Part shown: one piece after another, positions 1 to 10,418 of the stretch
Layout: each line of letters begins with the position of its first letter
Numbering within the stretch: the stretch's first letter is position 1
NCBI RefSeq assembly: GCF_030413595.1
Contig: NZ_CP129238.1
Span: forward strand, 2,666,001 to 2,730,000
Origin: Planococcus liqunii
GTDB taxonomy: Bacteria > Bacillota > Bacilli > Bacillales_A > Planococcaceae
Length of the DNA stretch: 64,000 nt
Direction: 5' to 3'
Notes under the pieces: model-generated
The model's database searches: none
Told to the model about the DNA's origin: nothing
What the model saw: only the letters and a program-made list of their open reading frames with translations
Position numbers and translations under genes: made by a program

Positions 1-920
1 GCACCGATGAACATCAATGCGCTCATAAAGACATTGGTAGCTTCGCTGAATTGCGTAATGTCCATAGTCGTCAGCCCTCCAGATCGGGAAGAAACCGAAT
101 GGAACATCGCTGCAAATAAGGTTTCATGCCAGTTGTACCCTTTGAACGCATTCAGCGATTCAAAGGCCAGCAATACCAGTGTTCCGACTACCAGCAAAAT
201 GCCAAACGTGCTGGTCGTAATTTTGGTAAACAAAGAAAAACGGAAATTCTTGTTTTTGTTCGATAAAAACTCTTTTATTTCGATCAACACGGGGAAACCG
301 ATGGCGCCTAAAATGATTAAGATCATATTGATGATCTGTACGAAATAATCGTTAAAAAAAGGAGACAGCGATTGTCCGGTAATATCGAAGCCGCCGTTGG
401 TCGTCGCACTTACAGATGCAAATATGCCCTGCAGCAGCGCTTCATTGAAGGTGTCAAAATACTGCGTGAAATACAAGGTGAAAATGACAGCTCCCACTAA
501 TTCGATCAATAAAAGAATTTTGATGATTTCCCGAATCAGTTTAACAACCCCCGACATATTGAATTGGTTGTGGTCAACCATGATCAACTGCCGCTCCCTT
601 AGGCCAATCCGTTTCCCAATCAACAGCCAAAAGAAAGTTCCCAATGACATAATGCCAATTCCACCAAGCTGCAGGATAAACATAATCATAACGATGCCGA
701 AAACAGAATAAGTTTCGGAAATATTGACAACTGTCAGCCCTGTTACACTAACCGCACTGACGGCTGTAAACAAGCTATCCAACCAAGGCATATCGATTCC
801 AGGATTATGGACCCCCGGCAATCGGAGCAACAGAAAGGAAGACGCAATCGCAACGAAATAATAAGATACGATGGCTTGGGCAGGCGTCAGATTCCGTAGT
901 TTTTGAAATGAACTGTTCAT
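1..920 (-). CDS. TrkH/KtrB family potassium uptake membrane subunit (partial, 3' end outside the window)
   Basis: Ion-translocating subunit of a Ktr/Trk-type K+ uptake system in the cytoplasmic membrane. About 306 residues are visible from the ATG at 920, preceded by an AAAGGA ribosome site 10 nt upstream. The translation shows alternating hydrophobic helices and the selectivity-filter-like segments of the family: SAVSVTGLTV near residue 55, SATTNGGFDI near 170 and SVSSRSGGLTT near 280. These glycines line the K+ pore of TrkH/KtrB proteins. The C-terminal part and the stop lie beyond position 1. A cytoplasmic KtrA/KtrC-type RCK partner is expected elsewhere; none is visible here. Family assignment is firm; KtrB versus KtrD cannot be settled from this fragment. 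Confidence 0.9.
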   Translation of the reverse strand, partial: MNSSFQKLRNLTPAQAIVSYYFVAIASSFLLLRLPGVHNPGIDMPWLDSLFTAVSAVSVTGLTVVNISETYSVFGIVMIMFILQLGGIGIMSLGTFFWLLIGKRIGLRERQLIMVDHNQFNMSGVVKLIREIIKILLLIELVGAVIFTLYFTQYFDTFNEALLQGIFASVSATTNGGFDITGQSLSPFFNDYFVQIINMILIILGAIGFPVLIEIKEFLSNKNKNFRFSLFTKITTSTFGILLVVGTLVLLAFESLNAFKGYNWHETLFAAMFHSVSSRSGGLTTMDITQFSEATNVFMSALMFIG

Positions 921-1028
921 AGTGTTTAATTCCTTTCTGCCTTCGTTCTCTACCTATTCTAAGAAAAGAAAGGCTAAAAGGAAAGGGGCAATTAAAAATG
1001 TCATTTTTTTAGGATCCATAAAGAGAAA

Positions 1029-1055
1029 AAGAGCAGAATAATAACTTCTACTCTT
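1029..1055 (-). terminator. Terminator overlapping the rsgI stop
   Basis: On the minus strand an imperfect stem (AAGAGTAGAA with TTCTGCTCTT, one mismatch) ends in a T-rich run. It overlaps the TAG stop of rsgI at 1048-1050 and would end the sigI-rsgI transcript. Confidence 0.5.
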
Positions 1056-2298
1056 CTCTCTTGCTCTTCTTTTTTTTCGGTTCAGCTTTTTTCTTTTCAG
1101 CTGTTTGTCCGGTTTGGGGATTCTCTTTTTTAGAAGCATTCTGGTTTCCTTTTTTCTGTGGAGGCTTTTTGTCTTTTTTGGTTTGACCGGACTGGTTCTG
1201 TTGTTTCTTTTCTTGCGCTTTTGGAGTAGCTTTCTTTTCCTGTTTAGGCGGTGTTGCTTTTTTCTCTAACCCAGGCGGTGTCTTCTTTGTTTTTGGCTCC
1301 AGTGGAGTTGCTTTTCTCTCTTGTTCCACCGGTTTTTCTTTCGGTTCCTGCGGCGCCTGTTTCTTTTCCTGCCCCGGAGGCACTGATTTTTTCTTCGGAA
1401 CTGCAGGATTTTCTTTCTTTTTCGGTTCCATCGGCGTTATTTTCTTCTCTTGGCCTGGCGGAATTTCTTTCTTTTTCGGCTCTTGAGGGGCCGCTTTCTT
1501 AGGCAGTTCTATAGGAGTGTCATCGGCTTTCCGAGCAGGTACACTTTCTTTTTTGTGCTCTTTTGGCGAAACAGCCTTTTCATCTTCTATTCCCGATTCT
1601 TTTTTCTCTTTTGAACTTTTATGCGGCTGCTTTCTCTCTTCTTGGGTCGGCCCCTGTTGTGTTGGAGTGACCGGTGTATAGTTGTCGATTTTTTGCCCCA
1701 CCGGTACACTTTCCTTGATCGACTCTCTCCACTGTTTAAGTGTCGCTTTTTTCAAATGAACGTCAATATTGCTTGTTGCCGCACTTGCTGCAACCGCCGT
1801 GACCACTTGTTCCACAGGTTTCTTTGCTTTCCCGCCGTCGTCCACCGTGGTGATAATCACTTCTTCCGTAGAATCAGTAATTGATAAGGCAATCACTTTT
1901 CCAAGCACTTCATCCAACGAATGGTTTTTCCATTCGCCAAGCCTGCCTATAAGATTTTCGCCATCGTCATTCAAATCACGGATTGAAATGACGCGGTAGT
2001 CCTCATCCAGCCCCAATTCCACTCCCGGGTTGATTTCCACTTGTACATAAGCAAAAGCTTCATCCGATGGCAATAGCACGGATATAAACAAGAACAAAAC
2101 AGCAAATGCTGCCATTGCCGGAATCCAAATCGGCTGCCAGTTAATTTTCGCTTTTCGGCTTTCTTCATAAAAATAGCCTTCCTCGCCAATTCTTGTTTGT
2201 TGAACGGCCCGTCCAGCCAGAAATTGGCCGTCTCCCGTCAAGTATATAAAGCGGTCGCCTTTTGATTCAACACATATTCCTTTTTGCATTTTCATCAA
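1048..2298 (-). CDS. rsgI: Anti-sigma-I factor RsgI-like membrane protein
   Basis: Membrane anti-sigma factor expected to hold SigI inactive until an outside signal releases it. The 416 residues show a short cytoplasmic N-terminal RsgI domain (about 1-50), one membrane segment (about 56-77), an extracellular globular part with the conserved VEINPGVEL motif near 88-95, and from about residue 205 a long low-complexity tail rich in Lys, Pro, Glu and Gln with repeated PPGQEKK and PKKK units. In clostridial RsgI proteins the outer part is often a sugar-binding or enzyme domain; here it is a polycationic tail that could contact wall polymers (inference). The start is one of two adjacent ATGs (2298 or 2295), with AAAGGAG upstream inside sigI. 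It overlaps sigI by 4 nt, so translation is probably coupled. Confidence 0.88.
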   Translation of the reverse strand: MMKMQKGICVESKGDRFIYLTGDGQFLAGRAVQQTRIGEEGYFYEESRKAKINWQPIWIPAMAAFAVLFLFISVLLPSDEAFAYVQVEINPGVELGLDEDYRVISIRDLNDDGENLIGRLGEWKNHSLDEVLGKVIALSITDSTEEVIITTVDDGGKAKKPVEQVVTAVAASAATSNIDVHLKKATLKQWRESIKESVPVGQKIDNYTPVTPTQQGPTQEERKQPHKSSKEKKESGIEDEKAVSPKEHKKESVPARKADDTPIELPKKAAPQEPKKKEIPPGQEKKITPMEPKKKENPAVPKKKSVPPGQEKKQAPQEPKEKPVEQERKATPLEPKTKKTPPGLEKKATPPKQEKKATPKAQEKKQQNQSGQTKKDKKPPQKKGNQNASKKENPQTGQTAEKKKAEPKKKKSKREE

Positions 2299-3047
2299 AG
2301 CAACCGCTCCTTTAGGTAATCTTTTAAATAATGTAAATCGCTTTGAAGCAAAAGAGCCATCGCGATTATGTATTTTCGGTTTCGTTCAATGGTTTTCCGT
2401 GAAACCCGAACCATTTTTTCAATTTCTTTAATCGGCAGCTTTCTTTTGGTCATCAGAAATTCCCTGTACTCTTCCGTTTCAGCAACCATCTGTGCGATTT
2501 GCACAGCGGTTTGCCGGGCATCTTCATGCATCGGCGCAATTTTGGCCAGCATTTGAAAACTCAAATCAAATTCTTTTAACATCGCCTCGTACAAGGCAAT
2601 TTCTTCCCGGCGGATTTCGGCTTGCTTTTCCAAGTTAAAGTTCTTGATGGAAGCCGTTTCTTCGATCCACTTAGAAGATTCGGCGTCCTCATTGGATGAG
2701 GCGCTGAAGTCGTGGACAAATTCCGTACGCTGGCTTTCTTTGCGGATAAAATCAATGACCCGCCGCCGGATAATCAAATGGGCGAACGTCAAAAACGAGG
2801 CGTTTTTCTCTTTTTCATAGCCCTGTATCGCTTCGTGAAAAGCCGAAAGCGCTATGCTGTATTCATCATCATGATCGTCGATAAATCGTTTGCATACTTG
2901 TGCAGCGGTTTTTTTCATAAACGGAGAATAGGATTGAAGCAAATGGTGAAGCGCGGTGTCATCACCATTTTGTGCCAGCAAAGCCAATTCTTCTGCCGGT
3001 ACATTTTCACTGCGTCCAAACATTCCAGTTAAAACAGCTATTAACAT
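2295..3047 (-). CDS. sigI: RNA polymerase sigma factor SigI
   Basis: Alternative sigma factor of the SigI group (heat and cell-wall stress in B. subtilis). Its 250 residues match the family length of about 250. Visible are the region-2-like segment with SFLTFAHLIIRRRVIDFIRK near residues 84-103 and a C-terminal helix-turn-helix with RKLPIKEIEKMVRVSRKTIE near 203-222. The directly following, overlapping rsgI gene fixes the identity. The start ATG at 3047 has AGAGGTG 5 nt upstream; an internal ATG 8 codons later is possible. SigI usually drives its own operon, but I could not find a convincing SigI-type promoter in the 200 nt upstream. Confidence 0.88.
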   Translation of the reverse strand: MLIAVLTGMFGRSENVPAEELALLAQNGDDTALHHLLQSYSPFMKKTAAQVCKRFIDDHDDEYSIALSAFHEAIQGYEKEKNASFLTFAHLIIRRRVIDFIRKESQRTEFVHDFSASSNEDAESSKWIEETASIKNFNLEKQAEIRREEIALYEAMLKEFDLSFQMLAKIAPMHEDARQTAVQIAQMVAETEEYREFLMTKRKLPIKEIEKMVRVSRKTIERNRKYIIAMALLLQSDLHYLKDYLKERLL

Positions 3048-3222
3048 ACGCTCACCTCTTTTCTGCAGACACTACCTTTGATTGTAACGGCAGTAATTGG
3101 AAAAGAAAAGGGCGTTTCGTTGGTACTTAATAGGTATTCGTTTTCATCCTTGTATTTCTGTCGGTCGTGAAAATTAAAATTTTCCGGCTACGGATGTAAG
3201 GATATATATTTGGGAATAACAT

Positions 3223-3251
3223 AACAAAAAAGCCTCCCAAAAGGAGGCTTT
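3223..3251 (-). terminator. Terminator of the TerC gene
   Basis: Perfect 9-bp stem (AAAGCCTCC with GGAGGCTTT, 5-nt loop) at 3229-3251, followed on the minus strand by a T run. Confidence 0.85.
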
Positions 3252-3256
3252 ATTGG

Positions 3257-4033
3257 TTAAGCATTTTCTTCTTTGTTCTTTTTGACACCCATAATGACGC
3301 CTACAACTACAATTCCGACCAACACGGTCCAGAATGTAAGTGTCCATGGCGTAGAGTGCGGGAAGTCATGCGGCAAGACACCAAGTTTTTCGTGAGAAAG
3401 TGTCATGACAAGCAATTTTACCCCTACCCAACCAACGATGACAAATGCTGCTGTTTCCAATTGCGGGTATTTCTCAAGAATTTGAACAAATTTATGGGCA
3501 GCAAATCGCATGATGATAACTCCGATCAAACCACCAGCCAACATAACGACAAATTGTCCGGAATTGATTCCGCCAATATCTTCCATTCCGAATACATTCA
3601 AATGCGGCAATGTGACAGCAAGCGCCACCGCTGCAAGCATTGAGTCAATCGCAAACGCGATATCCGCCAATTCTACTTTTAAGACAGTCATCCAGAAACT
3701 TGAGCCTTTTTTCGGCGCTTTTTCAACGTCAATGGCATGATCATTATCGCCTTTTCGTTGATCATATATATTCTTGATCGAGATAAATAATAAGTACGCC
3801 GCACCAAGCGCTTGGATTTGCCAAATGTTAACAAGCAGCGTAATCATGAACAAAGCTGCAAAGCGGAACACAAATGCTCCTACCAAACCGTAGAACAAAG
3901 CTTTTTTCTGCTTGTCTTTTGGCAAGTGTTTTACCATAACTGCCATAACGACCGCGTTATCAGCAGCCAGCAGCCCTTCTAGCCCAACCAGTACAAGCAG
4001 GACCCAGGCATACTCCAATAATATTGCTTCCAT
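3257..4033 (-). CDS. TerC/YkoY family integral membrane protein (Mn2+-linked)
   Basis: Polytopic membrane protein of the TerC family, 258 residues with about seven hydrophobic helices. Conserved acidic intramembrane motifs are visible: GLLAADNAVVMA near residues 20-31 and ELADIAFAIDSMLAAV near 120-135. Family members YkoY and Alx are linked to Mn2+ homeostasis, possibly as exporters or metal loaders for secreted proteins. That role fits the Mn2+ riboswitch directly upstream. A good GGAG ribosome site precedes the ATG at 4033. The gene is monocistronic, with its own terminator. The C-terminus ends in a short basic/acidic cytoplasmic tail. The product assignment is firm; the transported ion is inferred from the riboswitch and family knowledge. 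Confidence 0.92.
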   Translation of the reverse strand: MEAILLEYAWVLLVLVGLEGLLAADNAVVMAVMVKHLPKDKQKKALFYGLVGAFVFRFAALFMITLLVNIWQIQALGAAYLLFISIKNIYDQRKGDNDHAIDVEKAPKKGSSFWMTVLKVELADIAFAIDSMLAAVALAVTLPHLNVFGMEDIGGINSGQFVVMLAGGLIGVIIMRFAAHKFVQILEKYPQLETAAFVIVGWVGVKLLVMTLSHEKLGVLPHDFPHSTPWTLTFWTVLVGIVVVGVIMGVKKNKEENA

Positions 4034-4060
4034 TCTTTCTCCTCCTGTTTTTTTGCCAGC

Positions 4061-4195
4061 AAAAAAGACCCCTGCCTAAAAAAAGGCAAAGGTCTCGCTA
4101 AGCAAATAAATTCACTATCATAACCGATGGTTACTAGCCATGTCTTGACGATTATGAAATAGGTTTCCCTAAAGCTACTCCCCCTTGACTGAACG
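4061..4195 (-). promoter_or_regulatory. yybP-ykoY manganese riboswitch with overlapping terminator
   Basis: The leader of the TerC gene carries the yybP-ykoY signature on the minus strand: GGGGGAGTAGC near 4185-4175 and, about 80 nt later, AGCGAGACCTTTGCC near 4100-4085. The second element is shared with a terminator: AGACCTTTGCC pairs with GGCAGGGGTCT around an 8-nt loop (4066-4095, with G-U pairs), followed by TTTTT. Mutually exclusive aptamer closing stem and terminator is the known design of Mn2+-activated ON switches: metal binding sequesters the 5' arm of the terminator and lets transcription continue. Gene context (TerC family) agrees. Exact 5' boundary and metal response are not seen directly. 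Confidence 0.88.
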
Positions 4196-4251
4196 TCAAA
4201 GTGTATGAAGTTGTAGAATTATTATACCATAATTTTATTTATTGTAAAAGA

Positions 4252-5331
4252 TTAGCGTATAGCGATATGGAAATTTTTATCCTTTTTATGGAGTTCGTAA
4301 AACCGGACCATGGAAGGCATCGACTTCAGGAAATCGGCGCATTCAATGCCGCTTCCTGTGAGCAGCCGTTGAGCTGTACTGGTATCAAAAGAAGCGCTCC
4401 ATGTTAAATAGTCCAAAGTCTCTGCTTCGACACCAAGCAATTTCCGCACTGGCGGCATCGCTAAGGAAACTTCCGCCACTTTATGCGGCAAGCGGGTTTT
4501 CGGAATTTTCCCTGTCATTTCCACCACCATTTTCCGGTAGACTTCCTCAACCGGATGCGGACGGGGATCCGTCAAGTGGACCGTTTCTCCAGCAGCATTA
4601 GGCAATGAACTCAAATAAACAGATGCATGAATAATATAGTCGACCGGCACAACATTGATATAGGCAGTTGAACGCCCGAGGTACGGAATCACTGGCAGCT
4701 TACGGACACGGTCAATCATATTGAGGAAAAAATAAGGGCCGTCGAATTTTATTGTTTCCCCTGTCTCAGAATGCCCGCGGACAATGCCAGGACGGATAAT
4801 TGTCAAAGGCACCGCTTTTTTTAGCCCTTCAACCAGCAGTTCCGCTTCAAACTTTGTTTCCTCATAAAAGTTCTTGAATTTCTCCGGACGAATCAATTCA
4901 TTTTCATAAAGGACACCTTCTCTTGTTCCAGCGACATAGGCCGTACTGAAGTACATGTAACGTTCCAGGTTTGGCAACGTGAGAATAAAGTCATTTACGT
5001 TCTGTGTGCCTTCCACATTCACTTTCCATGCTAAATCTCTTGGCACTGCCAAATCATAAATAGCGGCCAAGTGCCAAAACACCACTTTTTTTGAGCGGAG
5101 GTGCTGAACGTCTTCATTGCTTAAGCCAAGACCGGTTTTTGTAATATCTCCATCCATCAGGCGGATTGGCCTGCATCCTGTTTCTTGCTGGATTATCGCT
5201 GCTTCGCGTTCCGCTTTGGCTCGTTCTGACGGCAAGATAATAGCCGATATGCCGGTATTGCTGTGAATGGATTTTCGAATCAATTGGCTGGCAATAAATC
5301 CCGGGAATCCAGTAAAAACGATTTCTTTCAT
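4252..5331 (-). CDS. SDR family oxidoreductase (extended, thioester-reductase-like)
   Basis: NAD(P)-dependent reductase/epimerase-type protein of 359 residues. The Rossmann dinucleotide motif is at the N-terminus (TGFPGFIA), followed by a conserved Asp-rich DGDIT segment and the catalytic pair YEETK, with STAY upstream supplying the Ser. The C-terminal half has the NVVPVDY motif typical of the NAD-binding domain of fatty acyl-CoA and carboxylic acid reductases (male-sterility-like group). Substrate is unknown. Start choice: a GTG at 5340 abuts the AAGGAAAGGA ribosome site, whereas the ATG at 5331 is 9 nt from it, so 5331 is preferred. It is a single gene between the riboswitch-controlled terC and the exporter gene. 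Confidence 0.85.
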   Translation of the reverse strand: MKEIVFTGFPGFIASQLIRKSIHSNTGISAIILPSERAKAEREAAIIQQETGCRPIRLMDGDITKTGLGLSNEDVQHLRSKKVVFWHLAAIYDLAVPRDLAWKVNVEGTQNVNDFILTLPNLERYMYFSTAYVAGTREGVLYENELIRPEKFKNFYEETKFEAELLVEGLKKAVPLTIIRPGIVRGHSETGETIKFDGPYFFLNMIDRVRKLPVIPYLGRSTAYINVVPVDYIIHASVYLSSLPNAAGETVHLTDPRPHPVEEVYRKMVVEMTGKIPKTRLPHKVAEVSLAMPPVRKLLGVEAETLDYLTWSASFDTSTAQRLLTGSGIECADFLKSMPSMVRFYELHKKDKNFHIAIR

Positions 5332-5420
5332 CACTTCCACTCCTTTCCTTTATTATACGTAATATTCCAACACTTTACTTACTAAACGAAGAATATTTTT
5401 CTATCTGCATTATACCTTCA

Positions 5421-5468
5421 TAAAAAAGCTGATTCATGTGACCTTAATTCGGTCACATGAATCAGCTT
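5421..5468 (-). terminator. Strong terminator after the RND exporter gene
   Basis: Perfect 18-bp inverted repeat, arms 5426-5443 and 5451-5468 with a 7-nt loop, followed on the minus strand by TTTTTA. Confidence 0.88.
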
Positions 5469-5478
5469 ATATCGTTAC

Positions 5479-8400
5479 TTAATTTGTTTTTCGGTTCATT
5501 CTTCTTGTCTGGCGATCGAATAGGCTATAAACAATGGGAATCACATACAACGTCAAGAAAGTTGAGCTGATCATTCCACCGATTACCGTAATCCCCATCG
5601 GCTGGTTGATTTCCGTTCCTTCACCGATTCCTAGCGCCAATGGAATCAGCCCCAATATAGTAGTCAGCGCAGTCATCAAAATCGGACGCAGCCGGTCATG
5701 GACAGAAGTAACGATGGCTTCATAGGAATCCATTCCCGCTTCTTTACGCTGATTGATATAGTCGACCAATACAATTCCGTTGTTCACGACGATTCCGACC
5801 AGCACCAGTATCCCGATTACGGCTGTGATGCTGATTGGCGTCTGCGTCAGGAATAAAGCAAGCGCCACGCCGATAACCATCAATGGAACAGTAAACATGA
5901 TGACAAACGGATACTTGAACGATTCAAATTGCGCAGCCATAACAATATAAACCAAAACTACCGCTAAGACGATTGCCAAAGTTATGTCATCGATGGCATT
6001 CTCAAACAATTCGCGGTCTCCGCCAAACGAAATTTGAGTGTCTTTATCTAAGTTCAATTCTTCCAGTGCCTTGTCCACTTTATCGGACATTTCGCCAAGC
6101 GTAACATTCGATTTATGCTGCAATGTAAAAGCTACGCTGTCAGCTTGGTCTACGCGTTTTATATCGACAGGGCCTTCTGAAATTTCGATGTCCGCAAGCT
6201 GTTCAAGATTGACGAACTGCCCTGCAGGCGTCCGCAATTTCATCGTCCGCAGCTTTTCTTCACTGTCTCTGAACTGTTCATCCAGACCGACAAAAACACT
6301 TAGCACCTCGTCATTCTCCGACAACACTTGGGTGGCCAGCACGCCTCTGGTCATATTGTTGACCGTCTGGGCAATTTGCGCTGGCGCCATACCATATTCC
6401 GTTGCGGCATCTCTTTTAATCTGCACTTGAATTTCTTCAATGGTTTCATCCCGGTCGTTTGTCAATTCCGTTACTTCCGGCAGATCGCGAACAGCTGCCG
6501 AAATACTTGTCACGGCTTCATCCAGGCGCTCTTTGTCTGTATCGGTTGCGGTGAATGTCAACGAATTCGGCGACGATCCGGCAGCTGTCTGAAGGTTGAA
6601 GCTTACTTCGGCCCGCTCACCGACTTTTTCCAAGACACGCGGCTGAACCTCATCGACAAATTCAAATACCGAGCGTTCCCGCTCGTCCAGCGGCACCATT
6701 TTTACATATATTTCTGCGGTATTGGTTTCAGTTGTCCCTTGCGACTGGCCCTGCTGGGTGCTCCCAATCAAGCTGACAAAGACGCTGACATCTTCTTCTT
6801 TTTTCAGCTCTTCCTCGATAAGATTCACCACTTCATCGGTTGCAGCCAGAGATGAACCATTTTCAAGCCCTACAGAAACGGTTGCGAAGCCTTCATCGGT
6901 TGCCGGCAGAAATTCTGTGCCCACTTGATAAATCCCTAAAATCCCGGCCCCTAAGAATACAAGCGCCGCCACCAAAATAATAATCCGGTGAGCCAGTGCC
7001 CAAACCACTGACCGCTCAAAACCTTTCATCCATCTCGAGCGTCTAGTTTCCGGTTTCTTGGTCTCTTCTTTGTCTTTTAATAGCCGCGATGCCATCATCG
7101 GCACTACTGTCAAGGCCACCGCAAGGCTTGCAAATAAACTGAATGAAATTGTGACAGCAAATTCAAAGAAAATCTGGCCGATCAATCCGGTGATAAAAGC
7201 AACTGGAACAAACACTGCTACCGTAGTAAGAGTAGAAGCCGTAATGGCTCCTGCCACTTCCTTTGTGCCTTCTGAAGCCGCTTTGCGCGGCGGTTTGCCC
7301 ATTGCCAAATGCCGTTCAATGTTCTCGATTACGACAATGGAGTTATCCACCAACATGCCGATTCCGAGCGCCAATGCCCCTAATGTCATAATATTGAGTG
7401 CAAAGTCGGCAAAATACATCAAGACAAATGTCACAATGACTGAATACGGAATCGCAATCCCGATAATCAATGGGCTTTTTATGCCGCGCAGGAAAAAGAA
7501 CAGCACGAGCATCGCAAAAACGCCGCCGAGGATAAGCGTTTGGCCAATATTCCCGATGGCCAGCCGGACGTAATCTCCTTGGTCGAACAGCACATCGGCT
7601 TCGACTCCCTGAAAACGTTCTTCTTCCAGCAATTCATCCAACTTCGTTTGAAAGGCTTCCGATACGTCAGCCGTGTTTGCCCGGGACTCCTGCAATGCCG
7701 AAAGCAAAACGGCCGGTTCTTCATTTGCCCGTGTTTCGCTATTGCTTTCCTGCTCGGCCACGGCAACTTCTGCCACATCGCCGATGGTAACATTTTCGCC
7801 ATCCAGCGGATTGACGGTGACTACCAATTCGCGGACTTCATCTACGCTGGTCAAAGTACTGACCACCCGAGTGGTCAAATGTCGGCCATTCTCCGTGTCA
7901 ATCGGTTCGCCTGGCAGCGAGATATTGTTCGCTTGAATCAGCTGCACAATATCCGATTGCTGGAGTCCCCTACTTTCCAGCTGTTCCTGATCCAACGAAA
8001 TCTGGATTTCTTCAATCAATGAACCCGAAATGTTGACGCTTGCCACGCCTTCCGTTTGAAGCAGCTCGGTTTCCAGCTCTTCCGCCAGCACGCGAACGTC
8101 TTCTCCGGACTCTGTAGCACGAACAGCTAGTTGAATTACAGGAAATTGTGCCGGATCAAATTTGAAAAATTGCGGCTGGTTGGAATCTTCTGGAATAGGC
8201 GTCTGGTCAATCCGCTGCATAATATCGGTCTGGACATCGTCAATGTTCGACGACCAGTCAAACTCCAGCAAAATGAAATTAGACCCTTCTTCTGAAGACG
8301 ATTGAATGGACTCCAAGCCCGGCAAAGTCGACAAACTCGTTTCAAGCGGACGTGTGACTTTTTCGCTTACTTCCGTCGGGCTTGCCCCTGGATAGCTGGT

Positions 8401-8544
8401 TACCACTACGCCGACTGGCGGATTTAGTTCCGGTATTAAGGTAACAGGAATTTTAAAAAAAGAAACTGCTCCCAGTATAATGATTAAAAACATGATGACA
8501 ATTGTGAAAACCGGACGCTTTATGGAAAAATCGCTTAACTTCAT
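5479..8544 (-). CDS. RND family efflux transporter permease (AcrB/SwrC type)
   Basis: Proton-driven exporter of the AcrB/AcrD/AcrF family, 1021 residues, the usual length. It starts with the family hallmark KLSDFSIKRPVFTIVIMF and has two repeated halves of six membrane helices with two large outer loops. The motif GIGMLVDNSIVVIENIERH of the first half carries the charged residues of proton relay helix 4. In Gram-positives such as B. subtilis SwrC/YerP it exports surfactin-like and other toxic compounds without an outer-membrane channel. Start choice: the ATG at 8544 has AAGGGG 10 nt upstream; an in-frame extension to 8622 lacks a ribosome site and is not family-like. It appears monocistronic, with a strong terminator. 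Confidence 0.93.
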   Translation of the reverse strand: MKLSDFSIKRPVFTIVIMFLIIILGAVSFFKIPVTLIPELNPPVGVVVTSYPGASPTEVSEKVTRPLETSLSTLPGLESIQSSSEEGSNFILLEFDWSSNIDDVQTDIMQRIDQTPIPEDSNQPQFFKFDPAQFPVIQLAVRATESGEDVRVLAEELETELLQTEGVASVNISGSLIEEIQISLDQEQLESRGLQQSDIVQLIQANNISLPGEPIDTENGRHLTTRVVSTLTSVDEVRELVVTVNPLDGENVTIGDVAEVAVAEQESNSETRANEEPAVLLSALQESRANTADVSEAFQTKLDELLEEERFQGVEADVLFDQGDYVRLAIGNIGQTLILGGVFAMLVLFFFLRGIKSPLIIGIAIPYSVIVTFVLMYFADFALNIMTLGALALGIGMLVDNSIVVIENIERHLAMGKPPRKAASEGTKEVAGAITASTLTTVAVFVPVAFITGLIGQIFFEFAVTISFSLFASLAVALTVVPMMASRLLKDKEETKKPETRRSRWMKGFERSVVWALAHRIIILVAALVFLGAGILGIYQVGTEFLPATDEGFATVSVGLENGSSLAATDEVVNLIEEELKKEEDVSVFVSLIGSTQQGQSQGTTETNTAEIYVKMVPLDERERSVFEFVDEVQPRVLEKVGERAEVSFNLQTAAGSSPNSLTFTATDTDKERLDEAVTSISAAVRDLPEVTELTNDRDETIEEIQVQIKRDAATEYGMAPAQIAQTVNNMTRGVLATQVLSENDEVLSVFVGLDEQFRDSEEKLRTMKLRTPAGQFVNLEQLADIEISEGPVDIKRVDQADSVAFTLQHKSNVTLGEMSDKVDKALEELNLDKDTQISFGGDRELFENAIDDITLAIVLAVVLVYIVMAAQFESFKYPFVIMFTVPLMVIGVALALFLTQTPISITAVIGILVLVGIVVNNGIVLVDYINQRKEAGMDSYEAIVTSVHDRLRPILMTALTTILGLIPLALGIGEGTEINQPMGITVIGGMISSTFLTLYVIPIVYSLFDRQTRRMNRKTN

Positions 8545-8716
8545 GTAACCCAAACCCCTTCTTTGTCTCGTGCTTTTATCATAAGAAAAATCAGCAGTAA
8601 CCGCAAATTTAAATCTTGCCAAGCAAGTGGCAGCAGCGGAAAAGGTTCTAATGTATTAATGCAGCTTATACAATATCTGCTGTTTTCTTAAATTCTTGCT
8701 TGGTTTTGGGCAAAAG

Positions 8717-8741
8717 AAAAAAAACCTGCCTAAGCAGGTTT

Positions 8742-8743
<2 letters not shown>
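8717..8743 (-). terminator. Terminator of prfC
   Basis: 9-bp stem AAAACCTGC with GCAGGTTTT (8721-8742, 4-nt loop) followed on the minus strand by a T-rich run. It overlaps the prfC stop codon. Confidence 0.8.
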
Positions 8744-10310
<1,567 letters not shown>

Positions 10311-10391
10311 TCTGATACGCTCCTTTAATTCTACTCTATTCATATTAGAGAAGGGGGCCAAAAAAAACAAGGAATTTCAACCTTGGACGTG

Positions 10392-10417
10392 AAAAAAGAA
10401 GCCGGATGGGGCTTCTT
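10392..10417 (-). terminator. Terminator between murE and prfC
   Basis: 8-bp stem AAGAAGCC with GGCTTCTT (10396-10417), followed on the minus strand by TTTTTTC. It would end the murE transcript ahead of prfC. Confidence 0.75.
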
Positions 10418-10418
10418 T

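Noticed and set aside
1251..1502. Leu/Ser-rich ORF opposite rsgI
   Set aside because: It is the antisense of the Lys/Pro/Glu-rich repeats of rsgI and has no ribosome site.
3048..3220. SigI-type autoregulatory promoter
   Set aside because: ACCGAC and CGAA-like elements occur upstream of sigI but with wrong spacing; match too weak.
8544..8622. N-terminal extension of the RND exporter (and similar extensions of prfC, Gfo/Idh, AlkA, appB, appF, mgtE, fabF)
   Set aside because: In each case a ribosome site lies just upstream of the internal start chosen, and the extra residues do not look like the family.
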